This document shows positions 1 through 10,709 of a stretch of 64,000 nt of DNA, in pieces (the stretch's first letter is position 1; each line of letters starts with the position of its first letter). Under the pieces are notes generated by a model. That model saw only the letters and a list, made by a program, of their open reading frames with translations. It did no database searches and was not told the DNA's origin. A program made the translations under genes and the position numbers. This DNA comes from Selenomonadaceae bacterium (lineage in GTDB: Bacteria > Bacillota > Negativicutes > Selenomonadales > Selenomonadaceae). The stretch lies in NCBI GenBank assembly GCA_024698045.1, contig JAILRS010000005.1:1-64000 (forward strand). Reading direction: 5' to 3'.

Positions 1-957
1 ATGTTGAAAAAAATTTTTACGTTGGTAATGACGATGTGTATCTTTGGATTCGGCGGACAAGTTGACGCAGCAAAATCACCGCCGATTTTGACAGCCGAAT
101 TAAATCAGTCGGATTTTCCGCAACTTTATCCGACTTATTCATGGGAACCGTTGCCCGATACAAAATATTACGAAGTTCAAGTTGTTAAGATTGAAAACGC
201 GCGTGATGTTGTCGTCCGCACTTTGGTTAACAGTGAAGCATTCAATCGCGTAACCGACGACACTCCTTTTACCGAAGTCGGCGATTATTATTGGCAAGTT
301 CGTATCATCAACAAGAGCGGCAAACCGTTAAGTGATTGGTCTGACAGACAAAATTTCACGGTAACCGCGCCCGTAACTTTCGCGGTCTTGGGCGACAGTA
401 TCAGTCACGGCGGTGCCGCTTACATTCCTGCCGGTCAACTTTCCTGCCAATGGGAAACTTATTGCGACGTGCCGATTAAAAATCTTGCGCGCAGCGGCGA
501 CACAACTCAAATGATGTTAGATCGTTTCGATAATGATGTTCTGCCTTTTCAACCGAAAATTTTGGTTATCATGGCAGGCGTCAATGATATTCGCATAGGA
601 ATTTCCGCCGACGAAATCATAAAAAATCTCGAGCTGATTCGTGACAAATGTCTTGCCAACAATATCACGCCCGTTTTCTGCACCGTTACCCCTATGAATC
701 CGAAATTGATTCGTAAACGCGGAATTGACTTAACGAATAAAGATTGGATGACTACACGGAATCAAGTCAACTTTTGGATAATGCAACGCCCTTATTTCGT
801 CGACGTGACAGAAAATCTCACCGACGACAGCAATTATCTTCGCGCGGAACTCACACCCGACGGCTTACATCCTGCTCTGCGCGGAAAGATTTTTATCGGT
901 CAAACCATTGCCAATTATCTTCGTGAAACTTTCCCGAATTATATCAACGCCGATTAA
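1..957 (+). CDS. Secreted SGNH/GDSL-family hydrolase with N-terminal FN3-like domain
   Basis: The 318-residue product begins with a Sec-type signal peptide (residues about 1-23, basic LKK then a hydrophobic core, likely cleavage after VDA). Residues about 26-123 look like a fibronectin-III-type beta domain, with a YSWEPLP start and a YYWQVR strand. The rest is an SGNH hydrolase: block I GDS at 131-133 (catalytic Ser), block III GVND at 193-196, and block V DGLH at 287-290 (catalytic Asp/His). Family members deacylate or de-esterify glycans or lipids outside the membrane; the substrate cannot be told. The reading frame starts at the first base of the window, so the ribosome binding site is not visible, but the signal peptide directly after Met1 suggests that this is the real start. 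Confidence 0.85.
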   Translation: MLKKIFTLVMTMCIFGFGGQVDAAKSPPILTAELNQSDFPQLYPTYSWEPLPDTKYYEVQVVKIENARDVVVRTLVNSEAFNRVTDDTPFTEVGDYYWQVRIINKSGKPLSDWSDRQNFTVTAPVTFAVLGDSISHGGAAYIPAGQLSCQWETYCDVPIKNLARSGDTTQMMLDRFDNDVLPFQPKILVIMAGVNDIRIGISADEIIKNLELIRDKCLANNITPVFCTVTPMNPKLIRKRGIDLTNKDWMTTRNQVNFWIMQRPYFVDVTENLTDDSNYLRAELTPDGLHPALRGKIFIGQTIANYLRETFPNYINAD

Positions 958-1059
958 TTTTTTTGCCGCATTTGAAAACATTTTGAGCCTCGACAGTGAC
1001 GTCGTGGCTTTTCAAATCAAAACTTAACTGTCTTCTAACACATTGTTAACCTTTCTATA

Positions 1060-1088
1060 TTGACACTTTTTACAGCGTGGATTATCAT
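1060..1088 (+). promoter_or_regulatory. Sigma-A-type promoter for the acidic repeat protein gene
   Basis: TTGACA at 1060-1065 is followed after 17 bp by TATCAT at 1083-1088. It is a near-consensus promoter about 100 bp upstream of the start at 1187, with nothing else in the gap, so the repeat-protein gene is probably transcribed on its own and strongly. Confidence 0.65.
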
Positions 1089-1186
1089 TTTCAACGTCGA
1101 AATCACACGACACATATATAAAGTGATTGGCGATGTGCTTCAACGGCATTGCGTACATTCACTACATTTGAAAGGAGTTTTTACTC

Positions 1187-1906
1187 ATGTTTTTCGGAAT
1201 GCAGCAATTCAATCAAGCACAGGGAAGTAACAATTTTGGCAACAATTCCATGAACGGACAAATGCCTAACTTTAACAACGCGGCACCTCCTACGGATAGT
1301 GAGATGCCCGATTTCGACGGCGCGGCTCCTGCTGACGGACAAATGCCTAGCTTTGACGGCGCGGCTCCTACCGACGGACAAATGCCTAGCTTTGACGGCG
1401 CGGCTCCTACCGACGGCGAAATGCCTAGCTTTGACGGCACAGCTCCCACCGACGGTGAAATGCCTTCCTTCGACAGTGCGACTCCCACAGACGGACAAAT
1501 GCCCGGCTTTGACGGCTCGGCTCCTGCTGACGGACAAATGCCCAGCTTTGACGGCACGGCTCCCGTTGACGGTGAAATGCCCGGCTTTGACGGCACAGCT
1601 CCCACCGACGGCGAAATGCCCGGCTTTGACGGCGGCATGAATCAAACTTTCGGTACGGAATACATGTGGGGCGAAAGCAATAGCGATGATTTGCTTTATG
1701 ACTTCGTTGCGCCCGAAAATGATTTCGGAACCGGCGATGTTACACTTGAGCAAATCGGCGGCGCAGAAGTTTCCGACAGTTCTATTGCATTCGATTTGAA
1801 CGGCGGCAATTTCCAACCCGAAAACAATTTCCAAGTTGTCGGCGGTCAAGCTCCTCAAGGTGGTCAAGCTCCTCAAGACACAGCCTCTTCCGAAGAAACT
1901 TTATAA
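1187..1906 (+). CDS. Acidic low-complexity protein with tandem 13-residue repeats
   Basis: This 239-residue protein belongs to no family I recognise. Residues 25-150 consist of nine and a half tandem units of about 13 residues with the pattern (Q/E)MPxFDGxAPxDG. The first unit is degenerate (14 residues) and the last is partial. The N-terminus is Gln/Asn/Phe/Gly-rich, the C-terminus is acidic and Gly/Gln-rich with GGQAPQ repeated, and there are no Cys residues. There is no signal peptide or membrane segment, so it should be a cytoplasmic, largely disordered, very acidic protein unless exported by another route. AAAGGAG at 1171-1177 lies 9 bases before the ATG. It is monocistronic, with its own strong promoter and a strong terminator. 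That the strand codes is supported by the Shine-Dalgarno sequence, promoter and terminator; the opposite strand is also open only because of the repeats. Confidence 0.75.
   Translation: MFFGMQQFNQAQGSNNFGNNSMNGQMPNFNNAAPPTDSEMPDFDGAAPADGQMPSFDGAAPTDGQMPSFDGAAPTDGEMPSFDGTAPTDGEMPSFDSATPTDGQMPGFDGSAPADGQMPSFDGTAPVDGEMPGFDGTAPTDGEMPGFDGGMNQTFGTEYMWGESNSDDLLYDFVAPENDFGTGDVTLEQIGGAEVSDSSIAFDLNGGNFQPENNFQVVGGQAPQGGQAPQDTASSEETL
1259..1636 (+). repeat. 39-bp in-frame tandem repeat array (about 9.5 units)
   Basis: Units of 39 bp (first one 42 bp) encode (Q/E)MPxFDGxAPxDG. Units differ by scattered substitutions, mostly Q/E at position 1 and S/G/D at position 4, so the array is diverged rather than freshly expanded. 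Because the period is a multiple of 3 and lacks stop triplets in other frames, long shadow frames run through it. Confidence 0.9.
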
Positions 1907-1963
1907 GTTCAAAACCAACACACAGCATCCAATTACTATTCTCCAATTAATTTGATATATTCG

Positions 1964-1990
1964 TCCCGACTTCGGTCGGGATTTTTTTAT
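1964..1990 (+). terminator. Rho-independent terminator after the repeat protein gene
   Basis: A 7-bp perfect stem TCCCGAC/GTCGGGA (1964-1970, 1975-1981) with a TTCG tetraloop is followed directly by a T run. Confidence 0.9.
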
Positions 1991-2008
1991 TGGCGAAAGT
2001 CTTGCAAC

Positions 2009-2036
2009 AAAAAAGCCCGACAAATTTTGTCGAGCC
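2009..2036 (-). terminator. Rho-independent terminator for rpoBC
   Basis: Read on the minus strand, a stem formed by GCTCGACAAA and TTTGTCGGGC (2015-2035, with one G-U pair) is followed by six T (A run at 2009-2014). It lies about 30 bp after the rpoC stop. Confidence 0.85.
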
Positions 2037-2064
2037 TCTGTATTTGAAATTATCGATTGTAAAT

Positions 2065-5000
2065 TTATTCGGCGGCTTCGTTATCCACGACTGTCAAATC
2101 GCGGTAGCGCGCCATGCCCGTACCTGCAGGAATCAATTTGCCGATTATGACATTTTCTTTTAAGCCGATAAGCGGATCTATTTTCCCTTTGATTGCGGCT
2201 TCCGTCAAAACTTTCGTTGTCTCTTGGAAACTTGCCGCGCTCAAGAAAGAATCTGTAGCCAATGATGCTTTCGTTATGCCGAGCAAAATCGGTTTGGCTA
2301 CTGCCGGGGCTCTATCCTCCTCGATTGCTTTGGTATTCGCCGCCTCGAAGACGTTCATGTCGATAAATTCACCCGGCAAAAATTCCGTCGAGCCCGAATC
2401 TTCAATCTTGACTTTATGGAGCATCTGCCTGACCATGACTTCGATATGTTTGTCGTTAATTTCAACACCCTGCGATTTGTAAACCTTTTGAACTTCTTTG
2501 ACAAGGTAGCGATGAGTATCTTTGAGACCGCAAATGCGCAGAATATCATGCGGATTTTTGGGGCCGTCCGTGATGTTGTCGCCTGCCTTGATTTGCGCGC
2601 CGTCCTTCACGCGCGGCATAATTCCGTAGGGGATTGTATATTCGCGCCGCTGACTGTTATTGGGATCGTTCGGCGTGATTATTACTTGAGTCAAATTGTT
2701 TTTATCCACGGCGAATGAGACAGTGCCGTCGATTTCCGCAATGATAGCGTTGTTCTTGGGTTTACGTGCCTCGAATAATTCCTCGACACGCGGCAAACCT
2801 TGAGTGATATCGCCGCCCGCGACGCCGCCCGTGTGGAACGTACGCATAGTCAACTGTGTACCGGGTTCGCCGATTGATTGCGCAGCTATGATGCCGACTG
2901 CCTCACCGATTTCAACTTCACTGCGATTCGCCAAATCTTGTCCGTAACATTTAATGCAAACGCCTTGGGCAGCTTTACAAGTCAACACGCTGCGTATCAC
3001 GACTTTCGTGCGTACCTTGCAAATTTTTTCGGCAAGTTTTTCGTCGACGCGCTGATTGATTTTGGCGATAAGATTGCCGTCGTCATCGTAAATATCTTCC
3101 GCCAAATTACGCCCGACGATTCTGTCATGCAACGATTCAATTACGCCGCGTGTGCCTTCGGTTATCGCCTCGACCTCTATGCCGCGAATATTGTTGTTAC
3201 GTATGAACAGTTCGGTTATTTCTTCGTCGTCAAGTATCTTGTCGAGTATTTCATGAGTTAAATGCGTACCCTCTTCGATTCCCAACGATTCAATTGGTTT
3301 GGCAACTTCTTCGTCGATATGTTCATGAATAAACGCATGACGAAGTTTTTCACGTTCTTTCTCGTCGCGCGTACCCAATTTGATTGTTTCGGTTACACGA
3401 GAATGTTTCGGCGCATTCGGTTCGGTTAAATTCGAGCCGCGCAAAATAATTTCGGATACTTCGCTTTCGCCCAATTTTTCGAGTGTTTCTTCGTCAAGGG
3501 TAGTATCCTGCGCCAAAATAACTTCGCCCGTTTCGGCGTTGACAATATTTTCGGCAAGTACGCGCCCGATTAATACGTCGTTCAGAATTTCCAAAGCGTC
3601 GGCAGTTTCCTCAACCAACAAAGCACGTTCCAAAACGAGATTGATAGTCGAGACGTCGCAATCTTCTTCGCGAACGATAACATCTTGCGCAACATCGACG
3701 AGACGACGAGTCAAATAACCCGAGTCCGCCGTTCTCAGTGCAGTATCCGCCAAACCTTTACGCGCACCGTGACTGGATATAAAGTAATCGGAAACGCTGA
3801 GACCTTCGCGGAAATTTGCGGTTATAGGTAAGTCGATAATTTTACCGGACGGATCTGCCATCAGTCCGCGCATTCCTGCCAATTGACGCATCTGTTGTTT
3901 ATTACCGCGCGCGCCGCTGTCGCTCATCATGAATATCGGATTGAATTCATCCATATTTTCCATCATGGCGTCGGCAACCAATTCCGTTGCTTCGCTCCAC
4001 AACGCTACAACTTTGTCATAGCGTTCGCGCTCCGTAATAATACCGCGGAGAAAATACATTTCGACTTTCTTAACTTTTTCGGAAGTCTCTTTCAAAATTT
4101 CTTTCTTCTTGGGCGGAATGATGACATCGGATACTGCGACAGTCATACCTGCGATACAAGCGTAGTGATAGCCCAGACGTTTAACCGAGTCGATAACTTC
4201 GGCAGTGCGTGTCGCCCCAAATTCGTTGAAACATTTCGCGACGAGTTTGCCCAACGCTTTTTTGTTCATGACTTCGCCGAGTACCCACTGATTATCTTCC
4301 TTGTGATAGTAACGAAGTTCGGGCGGCAATTTCTCGTTGAAAATCATACGCCCAACGGAAGTTTTTACCATGAGTGATTCAACATCGTCATCCAATTCAT
4401 CAACCACAAAGGCAGGCAATCTGTCGCGCCCGATACGCACATTTATTTCGGCCTGTAACGCGACGACTTTGGTATCGTGCGCCAAAAGTGCCTCTTCGAT
4501 TCCCGTGAAATATCTGCCTTCGCCCGCAACGGGTTGTCCCTTCTTACTGCGGCGGATTTTCGTCAGATAGTAAGTGCCTAAGACCATATCTTGTGTCGGG
4601 ACGATTATCGGCTTGCCGTCTTTCGGAGCAAGGATATGATTCGCCGCCAACATCAATACACGCGCCTCGGCTTGTGCTTCCGCGCTCAACGGCAAATGAA
4701 TAGCCATCTGATCGCCGTCAAAGTCCGCATTGTACGCCGTACATGCCAAAGGATGCAATTTCAACGCGCGTCCTTCGGTCAATACGGGTTCAAATGCCTG
4801 AATACCCAAACGATGCAGTGTAGGAGCGCGATTGAGCAAAACAGGATGTTCTTTGATAACTTCTTCAAGTACGCCCCAAACTTCGGGCGTGGCGCGATCT
4901 ACTTTCTTCTTTGCCGCCTTGATTGTCAAATTGGAATCCGCGGAAAGTTTTTTCATGACAAACGGCTTGAACAATTCCAAAGCCATTTCCTTAGGTAAAC

Positions 5001-6069
5001 CGCACTGATGCAATTTCAATTCGGGACCTACGACGATAACCGAACGCCCCGAATAGTCAACGCGTTTGCCGAGCAAGTTTTGACGGAAACGCCCTTGTTT
5101 ACCTTTCAACATATCCGACAAAGATTTTAAGGGACGATTGCCGGGACCTGTAACGGGACGACCGCGACGACCGTTATCGATAAGTGCGTCTACTGCCTCC
5201 TGCAACATGCGCTTTTCGTTGCGGACAATGATATCGGGCGCACGTAATTTCAGAAGACGATTAAGACGATTGTTTCGATTGATGACGCGACGATATAAAT
5301 CATTCAAATCGCTTGTGGCGAAACGACCGCCGTCAAGTTGTACCATCGGACGAAGATCGGGCGGTATGACGGGAATAACAGTCATAATCATCCACTCGGG
5401 TTTATTGCCCGATTTGCGGAATGCCTCGACAACTTCAAGCCGTCTTATCGCGCGCACTCTCTTTTGACCGTTGGAGGAGTGTAATTCTTCCCGAAGTTCC
5501 GCGCTCAATGCTTCCAAATCCAAATTGTGTAAAAGTTCGCCGATAGCCTCCGCGCCCATGCCTACACGGAAAGCACCGCGCCCGTAAATTTCGCGCTGCG
5601 TACGATATTGACCTTCCGTCAAAAGTTCCGTCTGTTTTAATTTGGTTTCGCCCGGATCCAAGACAACGTAAGACGCAAAATATAATACGCGTTCCAATGC
5701 ACGCGGCGACATGTTCAAAAGCAAACCCATGCGGCTGGGAATTCCCTTGAAGTACCAAATATGACTGACGGGCGCGGCAAGTTCGATATGCCCCATTCTT
5801 TCGCGACGTACTTTGGCGCGTGTAACTTCAACGCCGCAACGATCGCAAATTGTGCCCTTGTAACGAACACGTTTATATTTTCCGCAATGACATTCCCAAT
5901 CGCGCGTAGGTCCGAAAATTCTTTCGCAGAATAAACCGTCGCGCTCGGGCTTCAATGTGCGATAATTGATTGTTTCAGGTTTCTTGACTTCACCGTGTGA
6001 CCATTCCCTGATTTTTTCCGGCGACGCCAGTCCGATTCGCATAGAGTTAAATACATTAACGTCAAGCAT
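2065..6069 (-). CDS. rpoC: DNA-directed RNA polymerase subunit beta'
   Basis: This is the largest catalytic subunit of RNA polymerase. Visible hallmarks are the N-terminal zinc ribbon (Cys at 60, 62, 75 and 78), the rudder/lid region, the active-site NADFDGD at 447-453 whose three Asp bind Mg2+, the bridge helix and trigger loop region, and the second zinc site built from [11 protein letters not shown] near the C-terminus. I choose the ATG at 6069, giving 1334 residues, because GAGGAGG (about 6076-6083) lies 7 bases upstream. An in-frame start at 6090 would place that Shine-Dalgarno inside the gene. It follows rpoB by 71 bp as an operon and ends at a strong terminator. The usual downstream rpsL-rpsG genes are absent here. 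Confidence 0.98.
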   Translation of the reverse strand: MLDVNVFNSMRIGLASPEKIREWSHGEVKKPETINYRTLKPERDGLFCERIFGPTRDWECHCGKYKRVRYKGTICDRCGVEVTRAKVRRERMGHIELAAPVSHIWYFKGIPSRMGLLLNMSPRALERVLYFASYVVLDPGETKLKQTELLTEGQYRTQREIYGRGAFRVGMGAEAIGELLHNLDLEALSAELREELHSSNGQKRVRAIRRLEVVEAFRKSGNKPEWMIMTVIPVIPPDLRPMVQLDGGRFATSDLNDLYRRVINRNNRLNRLLKLRAPDIIVRNEKRMLQEAVDALIDNGRRGRPVTGPGNRPLKSLSDMLKGKQGRFRQNLLGKRVDYSGRSVIVVGPELKLHQCGLPKEMALELFKPFVMKKLSADSNLTIKAAKKKVDRATPEVWGVLEEVIKEHPVLLNRAPTLHRLGIQAFEPVLTEGRALKLHPLACTAYNADFDGDQMAIHLPLSAEAQAEARVLMLAANHILAPKDGKPIIVPTQDMVLGTYYLTKIRRSKKGQPVAGEGRYFTGIEEALLAHDTKVVALQAEINVRIGRDRLPAFVVDELDDDVESLMVKTSVGRMIFNEKLPPELRYYHKEDNQWVLGEVMNKKALGKLVAKCFNEFGATRTAEVIDSVKRLGYHYACIAGMTVAVSDVIIPPKKKEILKETSEKVKKVEMYFLRGIITERERYDKVVALWSEATELVADAMMENMDEFNPIFMMSDSGARGNKQQMRQLAGMRGLMADPSGKIIDLPITANFREGLSVSDYFISSHGARKGLADTALRTADSGYLTRRLVDVAQDVIVREEDCDVSTINLVLERALLVEETADALEILNDVLIGRVLAENIVNAETGEVILAQDTTLDEETLEKLGESEVSEIILRGSNLTEPNAPKHSRVTETIKLGTRDEKEREKLRHAFIHEHIDEEVAKPIESLGIEEGTHLTHEILDKILDDEEITELFIRNNNIRGIEVEAITEGTRGVIESLHDRIVGRNLAEDIYDDDGNLIAKINQRVDEKLAEKICKVRTKVVIRSVLTCKAAQGVCIKCYGQDLANRSEVEIGEAVGIIAAQSIGEPGTQLTMRTFHTGGVAGGDITQGLPRVEELFEARKPKNNAIIAEIDGTVSFAVDKNNLTQVIITPNDPNNSQRREYTIPYGIMPRVKDGAQIKAGDNITDGPKNPHDILRICGLKDTHRYLVKEVQKVYKSQGVEINDKHIEVMVRQMLHKVKIEDSGSTEFLPGEFIDMNVFEAANTKAIEEDRAPAVAKPILLGITKASLATDSFLSAASFQETTKVLTEAAIKGKIDPLIGLKENVIIGKLIPAGTGMARYRDLTVVDNEAAE

Positions 6070-6140
6070 GATTAGCCTCCTCATTGACATACTCCCGATG
6101 GGAATTTTGCCGCAACCTTTAAATCATGGCTCGAAAAAAG

Positions 6141-9100
6141 TTATCGGTCATCGTCGTGATTTTTGTAACGGGAAATAGTGTCATCCATATCATCGGAAAA
6201 GTTTTCGTCGTCATCTGCCTGAGCGGAATCAATATCAATGCCGTCAAGACTTAAATCACCTTGAATGACATCATCATCCAAATCGCTCATGCTCTTCAAT
6301 TCGGCGTCTAATTCCTCGTCCGTCAATTCGCGTTCGGGTTCATCCTGTTCGTAATCATCGTGGGAATCCGCGTAATCGTTATCCTGTTCGCCGAAATCGG
6401 AAATAATATCGTCGTCGGACGAAGGTGACTGAGGAGCAGTAGGTGTTTGACCTTCGGGATATTCGCCGGTCTCCATGCCCAAGTCTTTCGCCTTGTTGTT
6501 CGCAATGTTACGATCGTCATCATCATCATCGTCGCGGATAATAATTTCTTTGGAATCGCGACTGAGAACACGGATATCAAGACCGATTGATTGCAACTCT
6601 TTGATGAGGACTTTGAAAGATTCGGGGACACCCGGTTCGGGAATATTTTGCCCCTTGACAATCGCTTCGTAAGCTTTGACGCGCCCGACAACATCGTCGG
6701 ATTTCACGGTTAAAATTTCCTGCAGGGTATAACTTGCGCCGTAAGCCTCCAACGCCCAAACTTCCATTTCGCCGAAACGCTGTCCGCCGAATTGAGCCTT
6801 ACCGCCCAACGGCTGTTGTGTAACCAAACTGTAAGGACCCGTAGAACGCGCGTGGATTTTATCATCAACCAAATGATGCAGTTTGAGCATGTAAACGCAG
6901 CCGACTGTAACACGGTTTTCAAAAGGTTCGCCCGTACGTCCGTCGTATAGAATCGTTTTGCCGTCTTCGTCAAGCCCGGCGCATTTAATCGTATTGAAAA
7001 TGTCTTCTTCACGTGCGCCGTCGAAAACGGGCGTGGCGATATGCAAACCTGCGTTGCTGGGTTTTGGCAGACCGTATTTGTCAACGTCAAAACCGTATTT
7101 GCGCAAATCCTTTTCAATCTTCGGATCGTGATCGTTAATGCGCAGACCGATTTTGCGGACAGCCATACCCAAATGTGTTTCAAGCACCTGCCCGATATTC
7201 ATACGCGACGGAACGCCCAAAGGATTCAAAACGATATCAACGGGAGTACCGTCGGGCAAGAACGGCATATCTTCCTGACGACGAATCTCGGAAACAACAC
7301 CCTTGTTACCGTGACGACCGCTCATCTTATCGCCGACCGATATTTTACGTTTCTGCGCAATGTAAACGCGGACTTGTTTGTTGACGCCCGGTGACAATTC
7401 ATCGTTATTATCACGTGTGAAAATGTTGACGGCGACGATTTTACCGCTTTCGCCATGCGGTACACGTAAAGATGTATCGCGAACTTCACGAGCTTTTTCG
7501 CCGAAGATTGCACGTAATAAACGCTCTTCCGCCGTCAATTCCGTTTCGCCCTTCGGCGTGACTTTACCGACAAGAATATCGCCGTTACGAACATCCGCAC
7601 CGATTGCGATAATGCCGTCGGCATCCAAATGTGTCAGTGAGTCTTCGGAAACGTTGGGGATATCGCGCGTAATTTCTTCGGGGCCTAACTTTGTATCGCG
7701 CGCGTCGCATTCGTACTCTTCAATGTGAATCGACGTAAAGATATCGCGCTTGATAAGATTTTCGCTCAATAAAATAGCGTCTTCGTAGTTGTAACCTTCC
7801 CAAGGCATGTAGGCAACGATAATGTTGTAGCCCAAAGCCAATTCGCCCGAAGAAGTTGCGGGACCGTCGGCAATAGGTTGTCTTGCCTCGACGTGTTCGC
7901 CCTCCTCGACTATAGGCACTTGATTTATACATGTTCCCTGATTGGAACGAACAAATTTTTGCAGAGTATATCTGTCGTAAATTTTTTGCGGCGAATCGGA
8001 ATCAACTTGAATTGTGATAGAACACGCGTCGACGGAATAAACAGTGCCGGGGCGTTTAGCCAAAACCATGACGCCCGAGTCGCATGCGGCTTTGAATTCC
8101 ATGCCCGTACCTACAAGCGGTGCTTGCGTCCTCAACAACGGGACTGCTTGACGTTGCATGTTCGCGCCCATGAGTGCACGGTTAGCATCGTCGTTTTCAA
8201 GGAACGGAATCATAGCGGTAGCGATAGATACAACTTGTTTAGGCGAAACGTCCATGTAGTCGACATCTTCGCTGTTAACTTTGGTTGTCTCTTCGTTGCG
8301 GCGTGCCGTTACGCGTTTGTTTACGAACCAATCATTTTCGTCAAGCGGTTCGTTCGCCTGCGCAATAATCAAAGCTTCTTCCTCGTCCGCCGTCAAATAA
8401 GAAACGTCAGTCGTCACGCGCTTATTCTTTTTGTCTACACGGCGATAAGGTGTTTCCATGAAGCCGTATTGATTGACACGAGCATAGTTAGACAGAGAAC
8501 CGATAAGACCGATGTTAGGACCTTCGGGAGTCTCTATCGGGCACATGCGACCGTAATGGGAGTTGTGAACGTCGCGGACTTCAAAGCCTGCACGCTCACG
8601 GCTCAAACCACCGGGACCCAATGCCGACAAACGACGTTTATGTGTCAATTCGGATAACGGATTGTGTTGATCCATGAACTGAGATAATTGCGAGGAGCCG
8701 AAAAATTCTTTGATGGCTGCGACGACGGGACGAATATTGATGAGATTCTGCGGCGTGACTATTTCCGCGTCCTGAGTAGTCATACGTTCACGCACAACGC
8801 GTTCCATGCGTGACATACCTATGCGGAATTGATTCTGCAAAAGTTCGCCTACGGAACGGACGCGACGATTACCCAAATGGTCGATATCGTCAACATTACC
8901 CGAATCGCTCATAAGACTGAAGATATAATTTATCGCGCTCATGATATCCGCCACGCAAATTGTGCGATTGTCTTTAATCGACAGCGTGGGCGAACACAAC
9001 ATTGTATAAGCACCGTATTCGGTTTTGATTCTTATCGGTATAGGTCTGTTATAACCGCGGCGAAGTTCATCGGGTACAAGTCCGAAAATTTCCGCCTCAC

Positions 9101-10343
9101 GTTCGTCGGGTACGCTGTCAAGTTGTTCCTGCGTAACGGGTTTGCCGTCGGCTTCGATTAAAGTTTCGCCCGTCTCCAAGTCGACAATATCTTCGGCGAG
9201 TACTCTGCCCAACAATCTGCGTTTCCAACCGAGTTTCTTTGTAATTTTGTAGCGTCCGACACTTGCCAAATCATAGCGACGCGGATCGAAAAATTGCGAG
9301 TGCAAAAGAGATGCGGAGTTTTCGGGCGAAGGAGGTTCGCCCGGGCGCAGACGCGTATAAATTCCGACAAGTGCCTTATCCTTATTCTCCTCGTCATTCT
9401 TTCTGTCGGTGTCGAGCAAATCGACAAGTGCCTTATATCCTGCCGTCAAAGTGTTTTTGGAATCGAAGGCGGCAAAAGTATCGAGCAAGTACTGATAATT
9501 GCCCAACAAATCATTCTTCTGGTCAATTGCCGTGAATTCGCTTAAGAGCGTGTCAAAATCCTCCTCAACGTGATTTTTCTTGAGGAGGTAAGAGGCAAGC
9601 AAATTATCGCGGCGATCTTTACCGCTCTCCCTTTCGGAATTAAGGAAGTGAACAATTTCGGGAGCAACTTTCTCGTCGTTTAACATGGATACGACGAAAA
9701 ATCTTATGTCAAACAAATCAAGTATCTGTTCGTTGGTTTCGTAATCAAGAGCACGCATGAAGTAGGTAACGGGCATTTTGCGAGTGCGGTCGATACGAAC
9801 GCTGATGGAATAAGTCGGATCTGTTTCAAGCTCAATCCAAGCACCGCGATTAGGTATCACGGTCGAATTAAAAATATTCTTGCCTGTCTGGTCGATATTT
9901 TTTTCATAGTAAGCTCCGGGCGAACGCACAAGCTGACTGACTATAACGCGTTCGGCACCGTTGATTATGAAAGTACCCGTGGAAGTCATAATCGGGAAAT
10001 CGCCCATGAAAACTTCTTGTTCTTTAACGTTACCGTTTTCGTTGTTCCTGAGCCTTACTTTGACACGAACGGGCGCGGCATAAGTTCCGTCACGCCGTTT
10101 ACACTCTTCAAGTGTGTATTTGCATTCGCCAAAGGTTATGCCTTCGTCCTCGAAAAACAATTCCAGCTTACCGGTAAAATCCGCGATAGGCGAAATGTCT
10201 CTGAAGATTTCTTGCAAACCTTCCTTCTTAAACCAATCGTAGGAGTTGCGCTGGATGTCCAAGAGATGTGGCATCTCCATGACTTCCTTTATCCTAGCGT
10301 AGCTGTACCTTGTTCTTTTACCAACATGAACAGGATTAAACAT
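6141..10343 (-). CDS. rpoB: DNA-directed RNA polymerase subunit beta, with lineage-type insertion and acidic tail
   Basis: This is the catalytic beta subunit, 1400 residues from the ATG at 10343, which has GGAGG five bases upstream; a GTG four codons earlier overlaps that site. The N-terminal YSYARIKEV region, the rifampicin pocket ([11 protein letters not shown]... and [11 protein letters not shown], coded near 8,590-8,710) and the C-terminal clamp-contacting part are all conserved. The pocket residues equivalent to E. coli D516, H526 and S531 are the sensitive-type ones. Two features are odd. About 90 extra residues (roughly 218-320) lie between the segment around FDIRFF and the [11 protein letters not shown] motif. 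The last ~130 residues form an Asp/Glu-rich tail (about 39% acidic) that starts with seven consecutive Asp. Confidence 0.98.
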   Translation of the reverse strand: MFNPVHVGKRTRYSYARIKEVMEMPHLLDIQRNSYDWFKKEGLQEIFRDISPIADFTGKLELFFEDEGITFGECKYTLEECKRRDGTYAAPVRVKVRLRNNENGNVKEQEVFMGDFPIMTSTGTFIINGAERVIVSQLVRSPGAYYEKNIDQTGKNIFNSTVIPNRGAWIELETDPTYSISVRIDRTRKMPVTYFMRALDYETNEQILDLFDIRFFVVSMLNDEKVAPEIVHFLNSERESGKDRRDNLLASYLLKKNHVEEDFDTLLSEFTAIDQKNDLLGNYQYLLDTFAAFDSKNTLTAGYKALVDLLDTDRKNDEENKDKALVGIYTRLRPGEPPSPENSASLLHSQFFDPRRYDLASVGRYKITKKLGWKRRLLGRVLAEDIVDLETGETLIEADGKPVTQEQLDSVPDEREAEIFGLVPDELRRGYNRPIPIRIKTEYGAYTMLCSPTLSIKDNRTICVADIMSAINYIFSLMSDSGNVDDIDHLGNRRVRSVGELLQNQFRIGMSRMERVVRERMTTQDAEIVTPQNLINIRPVVAAIKEFFGSSQLSQFMDQHNPLSELTHKRRLSALGPGGLSRERAGFEVRDVHNSHYGRMCPIETPEGPNIGLIGSLSNYARVNQYGFMETPYRRVDKKNKRVTTDVSYLTADEEEALIIAQANEPLDENDWFVNKRVTARRNEETTKVNSEDVDYMDVSPKQVVSIATAMIPFLENDDANRALMGANMQRQAVPLLRTQAPLVGTGMEFKAACDSGVMVLAKRPGTVYSVDACSITIQVDSDSPQKIYDRYTLQKFVRSNQGTCINQVPIVEEGEHVEARQPIADGPATSSGELALGYNIIVAYMPWEGYNYEDAILLSENLIKRDIFTSIHIEEYECDARDTKLGPEEITRDIPNVSEDSLTHLDADGIIAIGADVRNGDILVGKVTPKGETELTAEERLLRAIFGEKAREVRDTSLRVPHGESGKIVAVNIFTRDNNDELSPGVNKQVRVYIAQKRKISVGDKMSGRHGNKGVVSEIRRQEDMPFLPDGTPVDIVLNPLGVPSRMNIGQVLETHLGMAVRKIGLRINDHDPKIEKDLRKYGFDVDKYGLPKPSNAGLHIATPVFDGAREEDIFNTIKCAGLDEDGKTILYDGRTGEPFENRVTVGCVYMLKLHHLVDDKIHARSTGPYSLVTQQPLGGKAQFGGQRFGEMEVWALEAYGASYTLQEILTVKSDDVVGRVKAYEAIVKGQNIPEPGVPESFKVLIKELQSIGLDIRVLSRDSKEIIIRDDDDDDDRNIANNKAKDLGMETGEYPEGQTPTAPQSPSSDDDIISDFGEQDNDYADSHDDYEQDEPERELTDEELDAELKSMSDLDDDVIQGDLSLDGIDIDSAQADDDENFSDDMDDTISRYKNHDDDR
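9383..9690 (-). other. Inserted block in the RpoB lobe region with three degenerate ~20-residue repeats
   Basis: Compared with Bacillus-type RpoB recalled from memory, this stretch adds about 90 residues before [16 protein letters not shown]. It contains an imperfect repeat: [34 protein letters not shown] and [16 protein letters not shown], all of the form (F/L)xxxDxKNxxxxxYxxL. It is predicted helical and charged. Confidence 0.65.
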
Positions 10344-10709
10344 TAAAGCCTCCACTCCTTTTAGGGATTAGGGGTTAATAGTAAATCATGGGGCAACAAC
10401 TTATCGGAGAAAGTTTGAAAAAATTCGCCACCCCTAAAAGCCGATAATTGTTAAAACAAATGCGCGGCGTAACCCGAAATATTTCCATTGGACACGACGC
10501 GCACACACTTTCTCCATATTATGTCAATCAGTAGCTTTGAATTTTATACCCGAACAAAATGTCTGTCAAGTTTTTTTTGAAAACGCACGGGCAAATTCAT
10601 CCGACAATTCAACGTCGACGGCGGTCTTTTCCGCGTCAATGTGCCGCGCTTGTCATTTATTTGGTAATATGTTAGTGTTGAAATCATTTCGGAATAAGGA
10701 GCGATTGAT
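10344..10709. promoter_or_regulatory. Divergent intergenic region between rpoB and the aminotransferase gene
   Basis: This 366-bp stretch has no convincing reading frame. On the minus strand TTGACA (10564-10569) and TATAAA (10543-10548) are separated by only 15 bp, a weak candidate rpoB promoter giving a leader of about 200 nt. In that leader ACCCCTAA (10430-10437) can pair with TTAGGGGT (10368-10375) just ahead of the rpoB Shine-Dalgarno. On the plus strand AAGGAG (10696-10701) serves the TTG start at 10710; no clear promoter was seen for that gene. Confidence 0.4.

Noticed and set aside
1181..1876. A 231-codon open frame opposite the repeat protein gene, and similar open frames in other phases (1213-1638, 1299-1640)
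   Set aside because: They exist only because the 39-bp repeat lacks stops in several frames. The promoter, Shine-Dalgarno and terminator all support the plus-strand gene at 1187.
7878..8657. A 259-codon open frame antisense to rpoB
   Set aside because: The sense strand codes for conserved RpoB motifs. The antisense translation is Arg/His/Phe-rich, with no Shine-Dalgarno or promoter.
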